A DNA stretch of 39,009 nt, from assembly GCA_963934295.1 (NCBI GenBank), contig CAWVXY010000026.1, forward strand, positions 1 to 39,009. The letters are read 5' to 3'. The DNA is from Seribacter sp963934295 (GTDB taxonomy: Bacteria; Verrucomicrobiota; Verrucomicrobiia; Opitutales; Seribacteraceae). Shown in pieces: positions 1 through 9,384 of the stretch (its first letter is position 1; every line of letters starts with the position of its first letter). The notes beneath the pieces were generated by a model that was not told the DNA's origin, made no database searches, and saw nothing but the letters and a program-made list of their open reading frames with translations. The position numbers were made by a program, and so were the translations under genes.

Positions 1-3000
1 CTCTTCTTGAAGGCGTCGGAAAGAGTTTTGAGCTGTTCTGAACTACGCTTATTTCTAGTAACTGCAAAGATGTCTTTCACATTTTCAGGCAACCCAAAGG
101 AAACTGGAGGTGGAACATTGGTAACTGCTAATCTAAAGCGTCCAAGGGAATGCTGACCACTTTGAAACTGCTGCTTCAATGTAAGGGTTAAATCAACAGG
201 CCCTTTAAATGAAACTTTTCCCTTAACCTGAAAGGAAGCAAAATGAACCTTGCCCATTTGAGGAGAAATGGCCCATCCATTTCGACTGGGAGCCACTTTA
301 CCATCGACGGCCGATACCACAGGGTATCCACGTTGACTAAATGTAGCTAAGGGGTTTTCAAAGGAAAGTTTATGGGGAACTTCATTTCGGTATAACTTAA
401 GCGAACGGATTGCTACTCCATTATCCAATTGAAGCTGAATACCTTGTAAATCTTGTAGAGAAACAAAATTGAGTCGGTATGATTTCCAATCACTTGATTT
501 AAGAATCTTCAATCCTGAGGAAATATTTTTTGGAGAAGAGGATCCCGGCTCTGTTTTCCATCCCACTTTAGCAACAGCAGATTTCGTTGCCTTCGCCATA
601 AATTCGATCGCAAAACTTCCCTTTTTACAAGAAAGATCAATGGCTAGGCTTGGTTTAAAAGTTTGGCCTGCTCCAGATTTGTAGTAAAACCCTGATGGTC
701 CTCCCCCATTGTAGATTTTAAGAAGCACAAGATTTCGCCCTTTATTCAAGGTAAGAGTTATTTTTTCCTGATCTGGGGCTGCGGCTCGTCCAATATTATT
801 TTCCAAAACCAACTTGCCATTAAGGTAAACTTTAATTCCATCATCACTACCTAAATTCAAAGGAATTTTTGTCGGAGCATCTGAGTTAATTACTTTCATT
901 AAATAATTTGATGAGTTTTCCGCTGAAAACACAGTGCCGTATAAAACACCGTCTTTCCAATCTGGCCTGGTCTTCCAATTATGCTGAATATCACCATGCT
1001 TAAAAACTTTATTCTCATCAAAAGTATAGTCGAGTTCCGGACCAGCCTTGTCATCAAAGCCTACTCCCTTAAAAGGTCCTACATGATAAAAACCTCCTGA
1101 TCTAACCCTTCCATTTGGTACGCTCTGAGATAAAAGGAGACTTTCATTTGAATCATGAAATTTTGTTTGAATTCCAGGTTTCCATTTATTTTTTCCGCCT
1201 TTCGTCCCAAAATTCCAATCGCCCTTTACCTCCCATTTTTTCAAATTATTCGAAGGTTTTGCATGAACTTCGAGTTCAGTAAGAACAAAATTTCCATCCC
1301 CAGGAGAACGACCCGGGCCTTTTCTGGGAAGCCTAGGGTCAGTCATCGCCTCTAATCGGACTCCTGTTATCGAGGACAAATGGGTGGTCGTGTTTACTAC
1401 ATAACTACCCTTTGCACTTCGACCACCCACAAATACGGATCCATCTTTTTGATTTTCAAATTTGACCCCAGGCATTTGGGAAGTAACTTTCCCCAAGTCC
1501 AAGTTTTCCCACTTGCTTATCCCTTTCGAATATTCATCTTCCCATTGAGCCAATCGTGCGGGGAGCGTTTGATCAAATAAAGTGACTGCATCTTTTGCTT
1601 TTTTGATTTCCAGTTTTCGCTTTTCAGTGGCTTCCTTAACAGCATGTGCAGTTTTTTCTCTGTAATCATTGATCTCAGCATTGGCCCGACTGATCGCAAG
1701 TTCTCTCTCTCTTTCCTTAGCGGCAAGCGATTCTTTTATATCCCTCTCTTCTTCTTTCAATTGTTTAGTCAAACTTTGATGGTCATGTTGCAATTGATCG
1801 GCAAATAATTTCAGGCTTTGTTCGATCTCACTTTTTGATGCCGGTCGGTTGAGTATACGAAGAAATAAATTGTTTATTAACTCATGATCATCCTTTTGAG
1901 CCTTTGCCATTTTAGCGACTGCGTTGTTGGGATCCGAAATCGCGTTATTTACCGTAGGTCCACTGACAAGAGCCATAATCGGTCCCAACTGGAGCTCACC
2001 ATTACGTTCACATTCACAGGAAGTTTCACGAGCAGGACGACCGAAAGTACCCAAAAAACCATCTGGTAATTTAATTCCCACATCAGGCAAGGATGCCGCA
2101 CGTGTACCCGGAGGAACTCCTGGAAACTTAGTTACAGATCCCGTTACACGATATACGGCATCGAGCAGGGTTTCAGCGGGCAGGCGTCGAGGATGGGCAT
2201 GAGAAAAATTAATCTCATCATCATCGTTCCATTTGCTCGATTCAACAGAAAGTTGATAGGTATTCGATTTACATATTAGCTTGATGATATGCCTGACATT
2301 AAATCCACTATCTATGAATTCTTTCTCCAAATAGTTCAAAAGCGTAGGATTGCTTGGTGGATTACCAGCCCGTATATCATCAATAGGTTCGATAATTCCG
2401 ACCCCAAAAAGATAACCCCAAATTCGGTTTACATAACTCCTCGCAAAGTAAGCGTTATCGGGTGAAGTCATCCATTCAGCTAACTTTGCACGACGAGACA
2501 TCTCTGGTTTCGCCTTAAATTTGACGGGATAAGGAAAGTCAGGTGCAACAACCTCACCAGTCCTCTCATGCTTAACCTCACCGGTCTTGACATCCTTGAC
2601 AAATTCGTAAAGGGGTTTCCCTCGCTCTACCGCAGTCTTCCCGATTTCGTTTTTTCCCGAAGCTGGATCTTTTTCCAATTTAAATTGAGCAAAATGAGCG
2701 GCCATTTCATAGTATTGGTTTTGAGTCCATCGTTCAAAGGGATGATCGTGGCATTTATTACAATTAAATCGAGTGGCCAAAAATAAATGGGTCGTATTCT
2801 CCATGGTATCTTCAGGCGTCCTCAGTATTTTAAAATAGGATGCCGGTGGATTTTCCTTATTAGAACCCGTGGCCGTCAAAATTTTTCGGACAAATTGATC
2901 ATAAGGAGTGTTATTATCAATTTCTCCACGTATCCATTTCCTTAATTGTGTGGCTCCCGCACGACCAAGAAATTTTCCATTTACCTGAAGTAAGTCAGAC

Positions 3001-5621
3001 CACTTGTTAGTCCAGTGCTCGACGAACTCTTCGCTCCCCACCAATTGATCGATAAGATGGCCACGCTTTTCGCTGCGTGGTTTTTTGAGATCCACAAACT
3101 GAATTACTTGTTCTGCAGTGGGAGGTAGTCCAATCAAGTCTAAGTAAACCCGACGAATAAAATCAAGATCATCACTTATTGCAGATGGAAGAATTTTCAT
3201 TCTTTTCCACTTCTCTGCAACAAATTGATCGACTGGATTGTTCACTTGAGGCTCGATCCACTGAAAGCCCTTACGGTTCCCCATAACGGTCATGGTTGTG
3301 GCTGCATAGCAACCTTCGTAACGAGCGAGAATGGGTGCTTCGCCCCTCCGATGCGAAGTGAGTAAACCAAATTTATCATGCTCTGCAACTTCTCCATTTC
3401 CACTTGTGATAAAAGCCTCTCGGGTGACATCCCTACTAACCCCGTTCTTAAAAGTCGCAACAACACGCATTTGTTGTTTAGAGCCAATATTCGAGACCAC
3501 CGGATCATTCGGAAATAATTCAATTCTGTTTACTCGAACTCCTTTCTCGTTAAGAGAGGCCCCGGCTGCGATCCATGAGCGGATCACCTGATAGTATTTT
3601 GACTTTTTATCTGTCAGTTTACCACCTTCATGTGCAACGCTCCCTGAGGCCTTCAAAAGCATTAGGCTACTATCAGGTGCGGCTACACTAACTCTTCGAC
3701 AAGCCATATCGTCTGAAAATCCACGAACATCAAAGATCGCATCGTAACCTCTTAAAGAAAGTTTAAACCCATTCTTCCCGTCTTTCGCTCCGTGGCAAGT
3801 CCCAGCATTACAACCAAGTTTCGATATAATGGGATTTACATCCTCAATAAAGTCAGGGGTCCAATTTTTTTGCATTCCGCTTACCTTGACTTGAACAGTT
3901 TTCTTCTTTCCACCAATACTTGCCGTAAGATTTCCTGAACCATTTTTCTGTGGAGTGAACAAACCTCGATGGTTCACCTTACCGAATTCTCCCTCGATAC
4001 TCCATTTCGCCATTCGAGTTACATCAACAAATTCCCCGTTGCCTAAATCTGCGGTCAAAAGCAATTGAGAATAATCGATTGATCTGGTTATTGAAATCTT
4101 ACTTGGCCGAACGATAAGATTTTTTACTTCGAGCCCTTTCGCAAGCGACTCAATATTGGGGAGAGGCGGGTCGCTTTCCATTTGTGTCATTAAATTACTC
4201 AATTTCTTAGTCGCTTTCCTGTTCAAGGGAACGGATATAAATTTTTTAACAATTTCCCCCGAAGAAACCTTGTGCAGACGAACGAGTCCATCATACCCTC
4301 CCGAAGCCAAGGTTTTTCCATCGGGAGAACATGCAAGTGAATAGATTGGTGATTCGGAGACTTGCCTCCTCCATAATTCTTTCCCTGAATCAATTTCAAA
4401 ACACAAAATTTCTCCCTTGCCATTCAGACTACTTCCAGAGAAGCCAAGATTTCCCTTAGGATTAAAACAAACGGAAAAAATCCGCCCCTTTTGCCCCTTA
4501 TATTCACGAATTTGGTTTGGATTGCCCCCTCCAGCAGGAGCCGCCTTGGTTGCCTGTCGAAAAAGCTTTGCTTTCCCATCAGCACCGCCTACTAACAACT
4601 CACTTTTACCCGGACGCACCGCAATTGAATTTTGACCACCACTTAATATTCCAGGTGTATGAGTAGTCACATTTCCCACAAACCTTTCAGTTCTAACATC
4701 GGTTTGCTTTACAGTTTTATCACGGCTAACGGAAAATATCGATTTACCATCCGCGGAGAAAATAGTCCCTCTTACCCAGTCATCATGCCCGGACATATAA
4801 ACGATCTGCTTTCCGGTGCCAGACTGAATAACCCTTACTGATGTATCACTACACCCGAACCCTATATGTTGATTGTCCGGCGACCACGAGACTCCATATA
4901 CGGTATCGTATGTAACCGCATGGGAAAGTTTTAATTTTTGGGATCGCCAATCCCAAATCTGTACCTCCCCCATTCTCCCCGGTTTACCGCCAGATACAGC
5001 TAAACTTTTCCCATCAGGAGAAAAAGCAACTGCTTCGACTCTCTCCGATAACCCAACTAATCGGGAAACAATAGATCTGCCATCTGCTTTATGAATAATG
5101 GCTTCATGAAACCCAGTCATAGCCAGATGTTTTCCATCCGGAGAGTAGGATAAAGAAAGGATTAAGGGTGGAATTTCATATTCCGGAGGGGAATCCAAAG
5201 TATATGGGGGCCCCGAATCCTCGGGGGAATCGTTTGTAGCTCCTTCGTTTATCCATTGAACTATTTTTTGAAATTGCGATGAGTGAAGAGGTTTTACCTC
5301 TTTTCCCTTGGGCATCTCGGAAAATCCATCTTTATCTGTCTTTATTTGATCGATCAGATAACTTATCTCCGCCTTGCCGGGCACTACAGCTGTTTCCCCG
5401 CTTTCTCCTCCTTTTAATAAAGAAGGAAATTCCGTCATTAAATAATCCCCCTTCATTTTTGCGGGTTGATGACAACCATTGCAATGCTCCTGAAAAATAG
5501 GTCGTATATCCTTGTAAAAACTAATTTTCATGGCCTCCTTTGCCCTAGCGGAATCTGCGAATAACGAGAAAATTAGAAAGAGCGGGAAGCAGGGAGTGAT
5601 TTTTTGTAAAAAAAGAATCAT
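1..5621 (-). CDS. Giant secreted WD40 / multihaem DUF1549-DUF1553 protein, cut by the left edge
   Basis: The frame is open from the ATG at 5621 to the window edge: at least 1,873 residues with no stop, and the C-terminus is missing. A signal peptide (about 1-24) leads into a Planctomycete-type cytochrome c domain with CNGCH at 47-51. Seven WD40-like repeats with SPDGK-type cores (about 150-455) make one full propeller. Two bacterial Ig-like stretches (about 497-577 and 692-774) flank a second haem-like site, CNAGTCH at 604-610. DUF1549 follows (about 794-1000, CNKCHDHPFERW from 954), then DUF1553 (about 1045-1265), a charged coiled coil (about 1275-1350) and beta-sandwich-like domains (SDDGIKVYLNGK near 1592). 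The biochemical role of this family is unknown; export and haem binding are inferred from motifs. An in-frame ATG at 5531 has AAGGAGG only two bases upstream, but using it would remove the signal peptide, so I prefer 5621. No DUF1501 partner is visible; one may lie beyond the edge. Confidence 0.88.
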   Translation of the reverse strand, partial: MILFLQKITPCFPLFLIFSLFADSARAKEAMKISFYKDIRPIFQEHCNGCHQPAKMKGDYLMTEFPSLLKGGESGETAVVPGKAEISYLIDQIKTDKDGFSEMPKGKEVKPLHSSQFQKIVQWINEGATNDSPEDSGPPYTLDSPPEYEIPPLILSLSYSPDGKHLAMTGFHEAIIHKADGRSIVSRLVGLSERVEAVAFSPDGKSLAVSGGKPGRMGEVQIWDWRSQKLKLSHAVTYDTVYGVSWSPDNQHIGFGCSDTSVRVIQSGTGKQIVYMSGHDDWVRGTIFSADGKSIFSVSRDKTVKQTDVRTERFVGNVTTHTPGILSGGQNSIAVRPGKSELLVGGADGKAKLFRQATKAAPAGGGNPNQIREYKGQKGRIFSVCFNPKGNLGFSGSSLNGKGEILCFEIDSGKELWRRQVSESPIYSLACSPDGKTLASGGYDGLVRLHKVSSGEIVKKFISVPLNRKATKKLSNLMTQMESDPPLPNIESLAKGLEVKNLIVRPSKISITRSIDYSQLLLTADLGNGEFVDVTRMAKWSIEGEFGKVNHRGLFTPQKNGSGNLTASIGGKKKTVQVKVSGMQKNWTPDFIEDVNPIISKLGCNAGTCHGAKDGKNGFKLSLRGYDAIFDVRGFSDDMACRRVSVAAPDSSLMLLKASGSVAHEGGKLTDKKSKYYQVIRSWIAAGASLNEKGVRVNRIELFPNDPVVSNIGSKQQMRVVATFKNGVSRDVTREAFITSGNGEVAEHDKFGLLTSHRRGEAPILARYEGCYAATTMTVMGNRKGFQWIEPQVNNPVDQFVAEKWKRMKILPSAISDDLDFIRRVYLDLIGLPPTAEQVIQFVDLKKPRSEKRGHLIDQLVGSEEFVEHWTNKWSDLLQVNGKFLGRAGATQLRKWIRGEIDNNTPYDQFVRKILTATGSNKENPPASYFKILRTPEDTMENTTHLFLATRFNCNKCHDHPFERWTQNQYYEMAAHFAQFKLEKDPASGKNEIGKTAVERGKPLYEFVKDVKTGEVKHERTGEVVAPDFPYPVKFKAKPEMSRRAKLAEWMTSPDNAYFARSYVNRIWGYLFGVGIIEPIDDIRAGNPPSNPTLLNYLEKEFIDSGFNVRHIIKLICKSNTYQLSVESSKWNDDDEINFSHAHPRRLPAETLLDAVYRVTGSVTKFPGVPPGTRAASLPDVGIKLPDGFLGTFGRPARETSCECERNGELQLGPIMALVSGPTVNNAISDPNNAVAKMAKAQKDDHELINNLFLRILNRPASKSEIEQSLKLFADQLQHDHQSLTKQLKEEERDIKESLAAKERERELAISRANAEINDYREKTAHAVKEATEKRKLEIKKAKDAVTLFDQTLPARLAQWEDEYSKGISKWENLDLGKVTSQMPGVKFENQKDGSVFVGGRSAKGSYVVNTTTHLSSITGVRLEAMTDPRLPRKGPGRSPGDGNFVLTELEVHAKPSNNLKKWEVKGDWNFGTKGGKNKWKPGIQTKFHDSNESLLLSQSVPNGRVRSGGFYHVGPFKGVGFDDKAGPELDYTFDENKVFKHGDIQHNWKTRPDWKDGVLYGTVFSAENSSNYLMKVINSDAPTKIPLNLGSDDGIKVYLNGKLVLENNIGRAAAPDQEKITLTLNKGRNLVLLKIYNGGGPSGFYYKSGAGQTFKPSLAIDLSCKKGSFAIEFMAKATKSAVAKVGWKTEPGSSSPKNISSGLKILKSSDWKSYRLNFVSLQDLQGIQLQLDNGVAIRSLKLYRNEVPHKLSFENPLATFSQRGYPVVSAVDGKVAPSRNGWAISPQMGKVHFASFQVKGKVSFKGPVDLTLTLKQQFQSGQHSLGRFRLAVTNVPPPVSFGLPENVKDIFAVTRNKRSSEQLKTLSDAFKK

Positions 5622-5912
5622 CCTCTCATTCTGTTTCGAACATATTGATAGACAAGTTGTAAAACGCCTAATACTGAATTTTATAATCTGAAGTTAATCC
5701 CAAAATTGAATTGCTTGAGATTGAAAAAGATTAGTTAACTTATCAATACTTAGGAATCAAAACAACATGCTTAAACTATTTGATTCAACATTCTCAGTGA
5801 AAAGGAAAGCTGCATAAGACTCATAATATACAGGAACTTATACCACTTCCTTATTTAAAGATGATAAGACTCCTAAAAAGTAAATAAAAGTCCTATTACA
5901 TAATAATACCAA
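5622..5912. other. AT-rich intergenic region with a 9-bp direct repeat
   Basis: This lies between the PhzF-like gene and the giant cytochrome gene, both on the minus strand. I see no coding frame, tRNA fold or convincing GC-rich terminator. The 9-mer ATAAGACTC occurs twice on the plus strand, at 5814-5822 and 5864-5872, exactly 50 bases apart. The region presumably holds the promoter of the giant gene, but I cannot point to a clear -35/-10 pair. Confidence 0.4.
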
Positions 5913-6710
5913 TTAGAATGTAATTTCCCCCCTGAGAAAAGTATCCGCATATCCCTCTACCCACACATAATTTTCCTTTAATCCACATGCTATTGATGTG
6001 CCTCTTGGCGATAATTGACTAGCCCACATTTTAACTTTTCCCAATTTCTTAAACCAATAAGGCACAAGTAAACCATGAATAGAACCGGTAACCTCATCTT
6101 CATTTATACCGTACCGCGGGGCGAAAAACCGAGTTACATAATCAACTTTGGAATCTGAGGACTTCGCTGTAGCAATAATTCCACGAGCACTACCAATCCT
6201 TTTTAAAAGTCTTGGTTCAGGTTGTAATTCCCTCACAATTGATTCATCGGAAAAAACACAAAGGCAATCCATACCCACGAAAGTTTCATCCGGGTAAGCT
6301 CCTAATCCCTCAACGAGCAAGGGCGATGCGAAGCATGACCTTGCTTTTAATACATCCATCTCCAAACGCAAAGTACCTTTTGCTGTTTTTTCAACTTTTA
6401 ATTTTCCTCCGCTGGAAGAAAAATTAAAGGCTTTGCTTTCGTCAGAAAAGCCCTCTTCTATTAAAATATGTGCTGCTGCCAAAGTACCATGCCCGCTTAA
6501 GTCTTTTTCAACCAAAGGTGAAAACCATCGAATAGACCATTGATGAGAATCAGAAGGAAAAAGAAAAACTGTTTCCGCCATCTGAGTTTGCGAGGCAACT
6601 TTCTGCAAATCATCGGTGGAAAGCCAATCTTCTAGTATACATACCCCAGTTGGGTTACCTGCAAAGGAACTTTTGCTAAAGGCATTAACAATAAAATAAG
6701 GCACTTTCAT
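5913..6710 (-). CDS. PhzF family isomerase/epimerase-like protein
   Basis: 265 residues, close to the usual length of PhzF/YddE proteins, which share the diaminopimelate epimerase fold. The N-terminus has the family pattern (FIVNAFS...GNPTGV), and QMAETVFL places the conserved catalytic glutamate at E46. GHGTLAAAH and DEVTGSIHG match the family's substrate-pocket motifs (usually GHPTxAxA and DPVTGSAHG). There is no signal peptide, so it should be cytoplasmic. Most members outside phenazine operons have no known substrate, and no other phenazine gene is present, so phenazine synthesis is not implied. It stands alone, with about 200 bases on one side and 290 on the other. The ATG lacks an obvious Shine-Dalgarno sequence; the upstream bases are A/T only. 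Confidence 0.9.
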   Translation of the reverse strand: MKVPYFIVNAFSKSSFAGNPTGVCILEDWLSTDDLQKVASQTQMAETVFLFPSDSHQWSIRWFSPLVEKDLSGHGTLAAAHILIEEGFSDESKAFNFSSSGGKLKVEKTAKGTLRLEMDVLKARSCFASPLLVEGLGAYPDETFVGMDCLCVFSDESIVRELQPEPRLLKRIGSARGIIATAKSSDSKVDYVTRFFAPRYGINEDEVTGSIHGLLVPYWFKKLGKVKMWASQLSPRGTSIACGLKENYVWVEGYADTFLRGEITF

Positions 6711-6842
6711 AAATTTTTTTAATCAAATAATATGAGCAGTAAATTTAAAAATTCTTGTTCCTATCGTCATTCAAAAGAATTAAGAAAATTAAACTGCGAG
6801 AATGAAAACTTACAAAGCGATAAGGGTGCCAATGAAAGCTGA

Positions 6843-6890
6843 AGGCAAAAATTTGTGAAAATTTTTACATTTCCCAAGCAATTATTGCCT
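6843..6890 (-). terminator. Possible structured 3' end of the Gfo/Idh/MocA transcript
   Basis: Just past the stop of the oxidoreductase gene, AGGCAA (6843-6848) can pair with TTGCCT (6885-6890). Two smaller inverted repeats are nested inside: an eight-pair A/T stem with arms 6847-6854 and 6859-6866, and the 11-base palindrome GCAATTATTGC (6878-6888). No clear U-tract follows in the minus direction, so intrinsic termination is only a guess. A protective 3' structure or chance in AT-rich DNA are alternatives. Confidence 0.25.
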
Positions 6891-6912
6891 GGTCTAATTA
6901 TTCAAATCTCGA

Positions 6913-8313
6913 TTAAGCAGGTTCGAATCCCCACTGGGTACGGTAAGCTTTAGAAATCAACTTGTTTGCGTCCTTACGATCCGTGGTCATTTTTTTGGCA
7001 TTCCACTTAAATTTACCTCCTGCACGCATAGCAACATTTCCAAGCAAAATGGCCTCTGTCATATTCCCCGCATAATTAAAATTAGACATTGCAATCTTTG
7101 GATTATTCTCACGGATTGCCTTAACTAATTCTTCTTTCATACCAGAATCACCCCTTCCATTACGGGGCAAAGATTGTTCGGGTAATTTCACATCAGTACG
7201 ATTTATCCACTTCCCTTCTTTGTAGACCAACCAGTCGGCACCGTAATCATTGGGTGAGTACATTATACCCTCGGTCCCGACAATCAATAATCCGCTATTC
7301 TTAGGGGTTTGCCCGTGAAAAAGATCCATTGGGGGTAAATTCTTAATTCCCTTATTTCCTTTACCATTATTTCCTACTTTTCCTTCGTACCAATGAAATT
7401 TGATCGGCCCTCGTTTATTCGTTTTAGGAAAATTAAAATTAATCGATGCCCAGGATGGGTATGTTTCATCGTTTATTGGACCAGTGTTCACAGATTCGAC
7501 TTTTGTCGGTTGCGTAAGCTCACAAGCCATAAAGGCTAAATTCGTTGTATGGCATGCCATATCTCCCAGAGCACCTGTTCCATAATCCCACCAACCGCGC
7601 CATTTAAAAGGAGTATAGCACGAATGGTATGGTCGCATAGGTGCCGGTCCAATAAAGGAATCCCAATCTATGTGACCAGGCACACTCATTACCTCTGCTG
7701 GACGGGCTACTATCCCAGGAGCTTGTGGCCAGACAGGTCGATTTGTCCATGCATGGATCTCCTTCACATCTCCCAAACCACCCGATCGGACATATTCTGC
7801 TCCTTCTCGGATTCCGTCCGTTGCAGTACCCTGGTTCCCCATCTGCGTGCAAAGGCCTTTCTTATTTGCAAGCATTGTCATTTGACGTGCTTCCCAAACG
7901 GTATGTGTCATTGGCTTTTGTACATAGACATGAATTCCTTTATGCATCGCCATCATTGCAGCAGGTGCATGAGTATGATCTGGAGTACTTACAGTAATCG
8001 CATCAATTTTATCTCCAAATTGGTTGAGCAAATCACGGTAATCAGAAAATTTAACCGCATCGGTATGTTTTCTTAAAGCAACATCCAATCTACGTGAATC
8101 AATATCACAAGCGGCTACTACATCACCATGAGCAGCCAAATGATCAAAATCACTTTTGCCTTTCCCGCCTACTCCAATTCCTGCAATCTGCAATCTTTCA
8201 TTTGCTCCAAATACCCTCGACGGCAAAAATGAAAATGAAAACGCAGCGGACGCGGAAGCACCTAAGAATGCTCGGCGTGAATAATGAGTGGTTTGCTTGT
8301 ATGATTTTTGCAT
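6913..8313 (-). CDS. Secreted (Tat) Gfo/Idh/MocA family oxidoreductase
   Basis: 466 residues from the ATG at 8313. A TTG 36 bases upstream is also in frame, but it only adds a hydrophobic tail ahead of the signal. The N-terminus carries a twin-arginine signal (SRRAFLGA, arginines 13-14, then an Ala/Ser/Phe-rich core), so the protein is exported folded, as expected for one that loads NAD(P) in the cytoplasm. A Rossmann segment (IAGIGVGGKG, later VVAACDID) and the family's DHTHAPAA and VQKPMTH motifs follow; the lysine of the QKP motif (usually EKP) is the catalytic lysine position. Relatives oxidise or reduce hydroxyls of sugars and cyclitols, and Tat-exported PVC versions are linked to 3-keto-glycoside metabolism. 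Substrate unknown. The gene is monocistronic by spacing. Confidence 0.92.
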   Translation of the reverse strand: MQKSYKQTTHYSRRAFLGASASAAFSFSFLPSRVFGANERLQIAGIGVGGKGKSDFDHLAAHGDVVAACDIDSRRLDVALRKHTDAVKFSDYRDLLNQFGDKIDAITVSTPDHTHAPAAMMAMHKGIHVYVQKPMTHTVWEARQMTMLANKKGLCTQMGNQGTATDGIREGAEYVRSGGLGDVKEIHAWTNRPVWPQAPGIVARPAEVMSVPGHIDWDSFIGPAPMRPYHSCYTPFKWRGWWDYGTGALGDMACHTTNLAFMACELTQPTKVESVNTGPINDETYPSWASINFNFPKTNKRGPIKFHWYEGKVGNNGKGNKGIKNLPPMDLFHGQTPKNSGLLIVGTEGIMYSPNDYGADWLVYKEGKWINRTDVKLPEQSLPRNGRGDSGMKEELVKAIRENNPKIAMSNFNYAGNMTEAILLGNVAMRAGGKFKWNAKKMTTDRKDANKLISKAYRTQWGFEPA

Positions 8314-8454
8314 AGTAGAAATGATATAAAAAGGAAAGTAATTCAACAAATCGAGTTTCTGTTACTGGATGCAAGACAAAAAACAATTCAGCATAAACTT
8401 TTAAAGTTATACCCCTCACAAAATCTACTCTACTTTAATTGAAACCGGAAAATA

Positions 8455-8970
8455 TTATTGTCCTTTTTTGTATTGAATAACGCTTTTGAAGTATTTTTCC
8501 CTTTCTGGAAATGTGAGAGCTCGAAAGGCTTTAATCTCATTTTGGCGGTCTTTAGGATTCAGACTTGCCCAATATTGAGTAAGTTGTTCATACCTACGCT
8601 TAAGTCGGCCAATTTCATCTGCACGAATATGAGGCGGCGAATCTTTCAACTGCCTTAACCTCTTCTTGATTTCTTTCTTTTTCTGAGGACTCATGGACTC
8701 CACTCGTTCGATCGTTTTTTTCATAATTTTCAATCTTTCGGGTGAGGCATCTAAAAGGGAGCGAAGTAATTCAACTTCATTCGCACCAGGAAAAGAGGGC
8801 CTTCGGCGAGAACTCATTTTAGTAAAATTATTATCGCTTAAACTTTTATGTATAGAATTCTTCGTTTCGGTTGTAACTTGTTTTAAACTTTCCTCGTTTC
8901 CATGAAGTAAAATTGATCCTCCACCAATTACAAGAAATTGAATTTTTATTATTTTACTTACCCAATTCAT
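8455..8970 (-). CDS. Small secreted helical protein of the ECF sigma operon (DUF3106-like pattern)
   Basis: 171 residues. A hydrophobic N-terminal segment (about 7-23) looks like a signal peptide or anchor. The rest is charged and probably all helical, with repeating motifs of the type SPQKKKEIKKRLRQL, then PPHIRADEIGRLKRRYEQL, then ERE near the end. This recalls the LSPEQRxRLRE-type repeats of DUF3106 and related periplasmic proteins, but I cannot assign a family with certainty. It starts 13 bases after the stop of the presumed anti-sigma gene, with GGAAG six bases before the ATG, so the two are almost certainly co-transcribed. By analogy with small periplasmic helical partners of ECF systems (CnrX, CpxP, Spy) it could sense an envelope signal; this is inference. 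No Cys or His metal cluster is visible. Confidence 0.75.
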   Translation of the reverse strand: MNWVSKIIKIQFLVIGGGSILLHGNEESLKQVTTETKNSIHKSLSDNNFTKMSSRRRPSFPGANEVELLRSLLDASPERLKIMKKTIERVESMSPQKKKEIKKRLRQLKDSPPHIRADEIGRLKRRYEQLTQYWASLNPKDRQNEIKAFRALTFPEREKYFKSVIQYKKGQ

Positions 8971-8983
8971 CGATCGCTTCCAA

Positions 8984-9379
8984 TTAGTAATCTAATAAAA
9001 CCAATAATTCATAAGTTTCTTCGCTAAATAAAATTTCAGATGAATCAAATTCTTCCGGAATTGACATCAAGTCTTCTAGCATGACTTGTTCGGGATCTTC
9101 TAATGTGGTCGTCATTAAATCATCACGAATGCCATCAAACTTTACAGTATCAAGATGATCAGGTTTTGGATAATTCAAAATAAAAATGGAAAGCAAACAG
9201 ATGGCAAATCCGATAAAAGCAACAGGGAAAAAAGATATTTTCTTTTTGTCCGTGATTCCGTTTTTGTCGATAGATCCAATCTGATTAAGAACACTCTGAG
9301 TAAAATGAGCGTCCAATGACTTTTCCTTATTGGATAAATACTCTTTAATTTTTTCTTCAATACTACTTTCTTTTTTCAT
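8984..9379 (-). CDS. Single-pass membrane protein, presumed anti-sigma factor
   Basis: 131 residues from the ATG at 9379. It has GAGG about nine bases upstream, inside the last codons of the sigma gene, and lies five bases past that gene's stop. A longer reading from 9439 would overlap the sigma gene and has no support. A charged cytoplasmic N-terminus (1-48) is followed by one membrane helix (about 49-70, rich in Phe, Ile and Leu) and a strikingly acidic outer tail (71-131, many Asp/Glu). Placement directly after an ECF sigma gene is the classic anti-sigma arrangement. The N-domain lacks the HxxxCxxC zinc motif of ZAS-type anti-sigma factors and matches no family I recognise, so the function rests on context and topology. 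Confidence 0.72.
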   Translation of the reverse strand: MKKESSIEEKIKEYLSNKEKSLDAHFTQSVLNQIGSIDKNGITDKKKISFFPVAFIGFAICLLSIFILNYPKPDHLDTVKFDGIRDDLMTTTLEDPEQVMLEDLMSIPEEFDSSEILFSEETYELLVLLDY

Positions 9380-9384
9380 ATTTA

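Noticed and set aside
5523..5540. AAGGAGG two bases before an internal in-frame ATG of the giant gene, considered as the true start
   Set aside because: Spacing is too short for good initiation and this start would remove the signal peptide that the haem domains need.
5913..6710. Phenazine biosynthesis suggested by the PhzF-like protein
   Set aside because: No other phz gene is present, and most PhzF-like proteins serve unrelated or unknown reactions.
7549..8076. A 175-residue plus-strand frame rich in Cys, His and Ser
   Set aside because: It lies wholly opposite the Gfo/Idh/MocA gene; the odd Cys/His content comes from reading that gene backwards.
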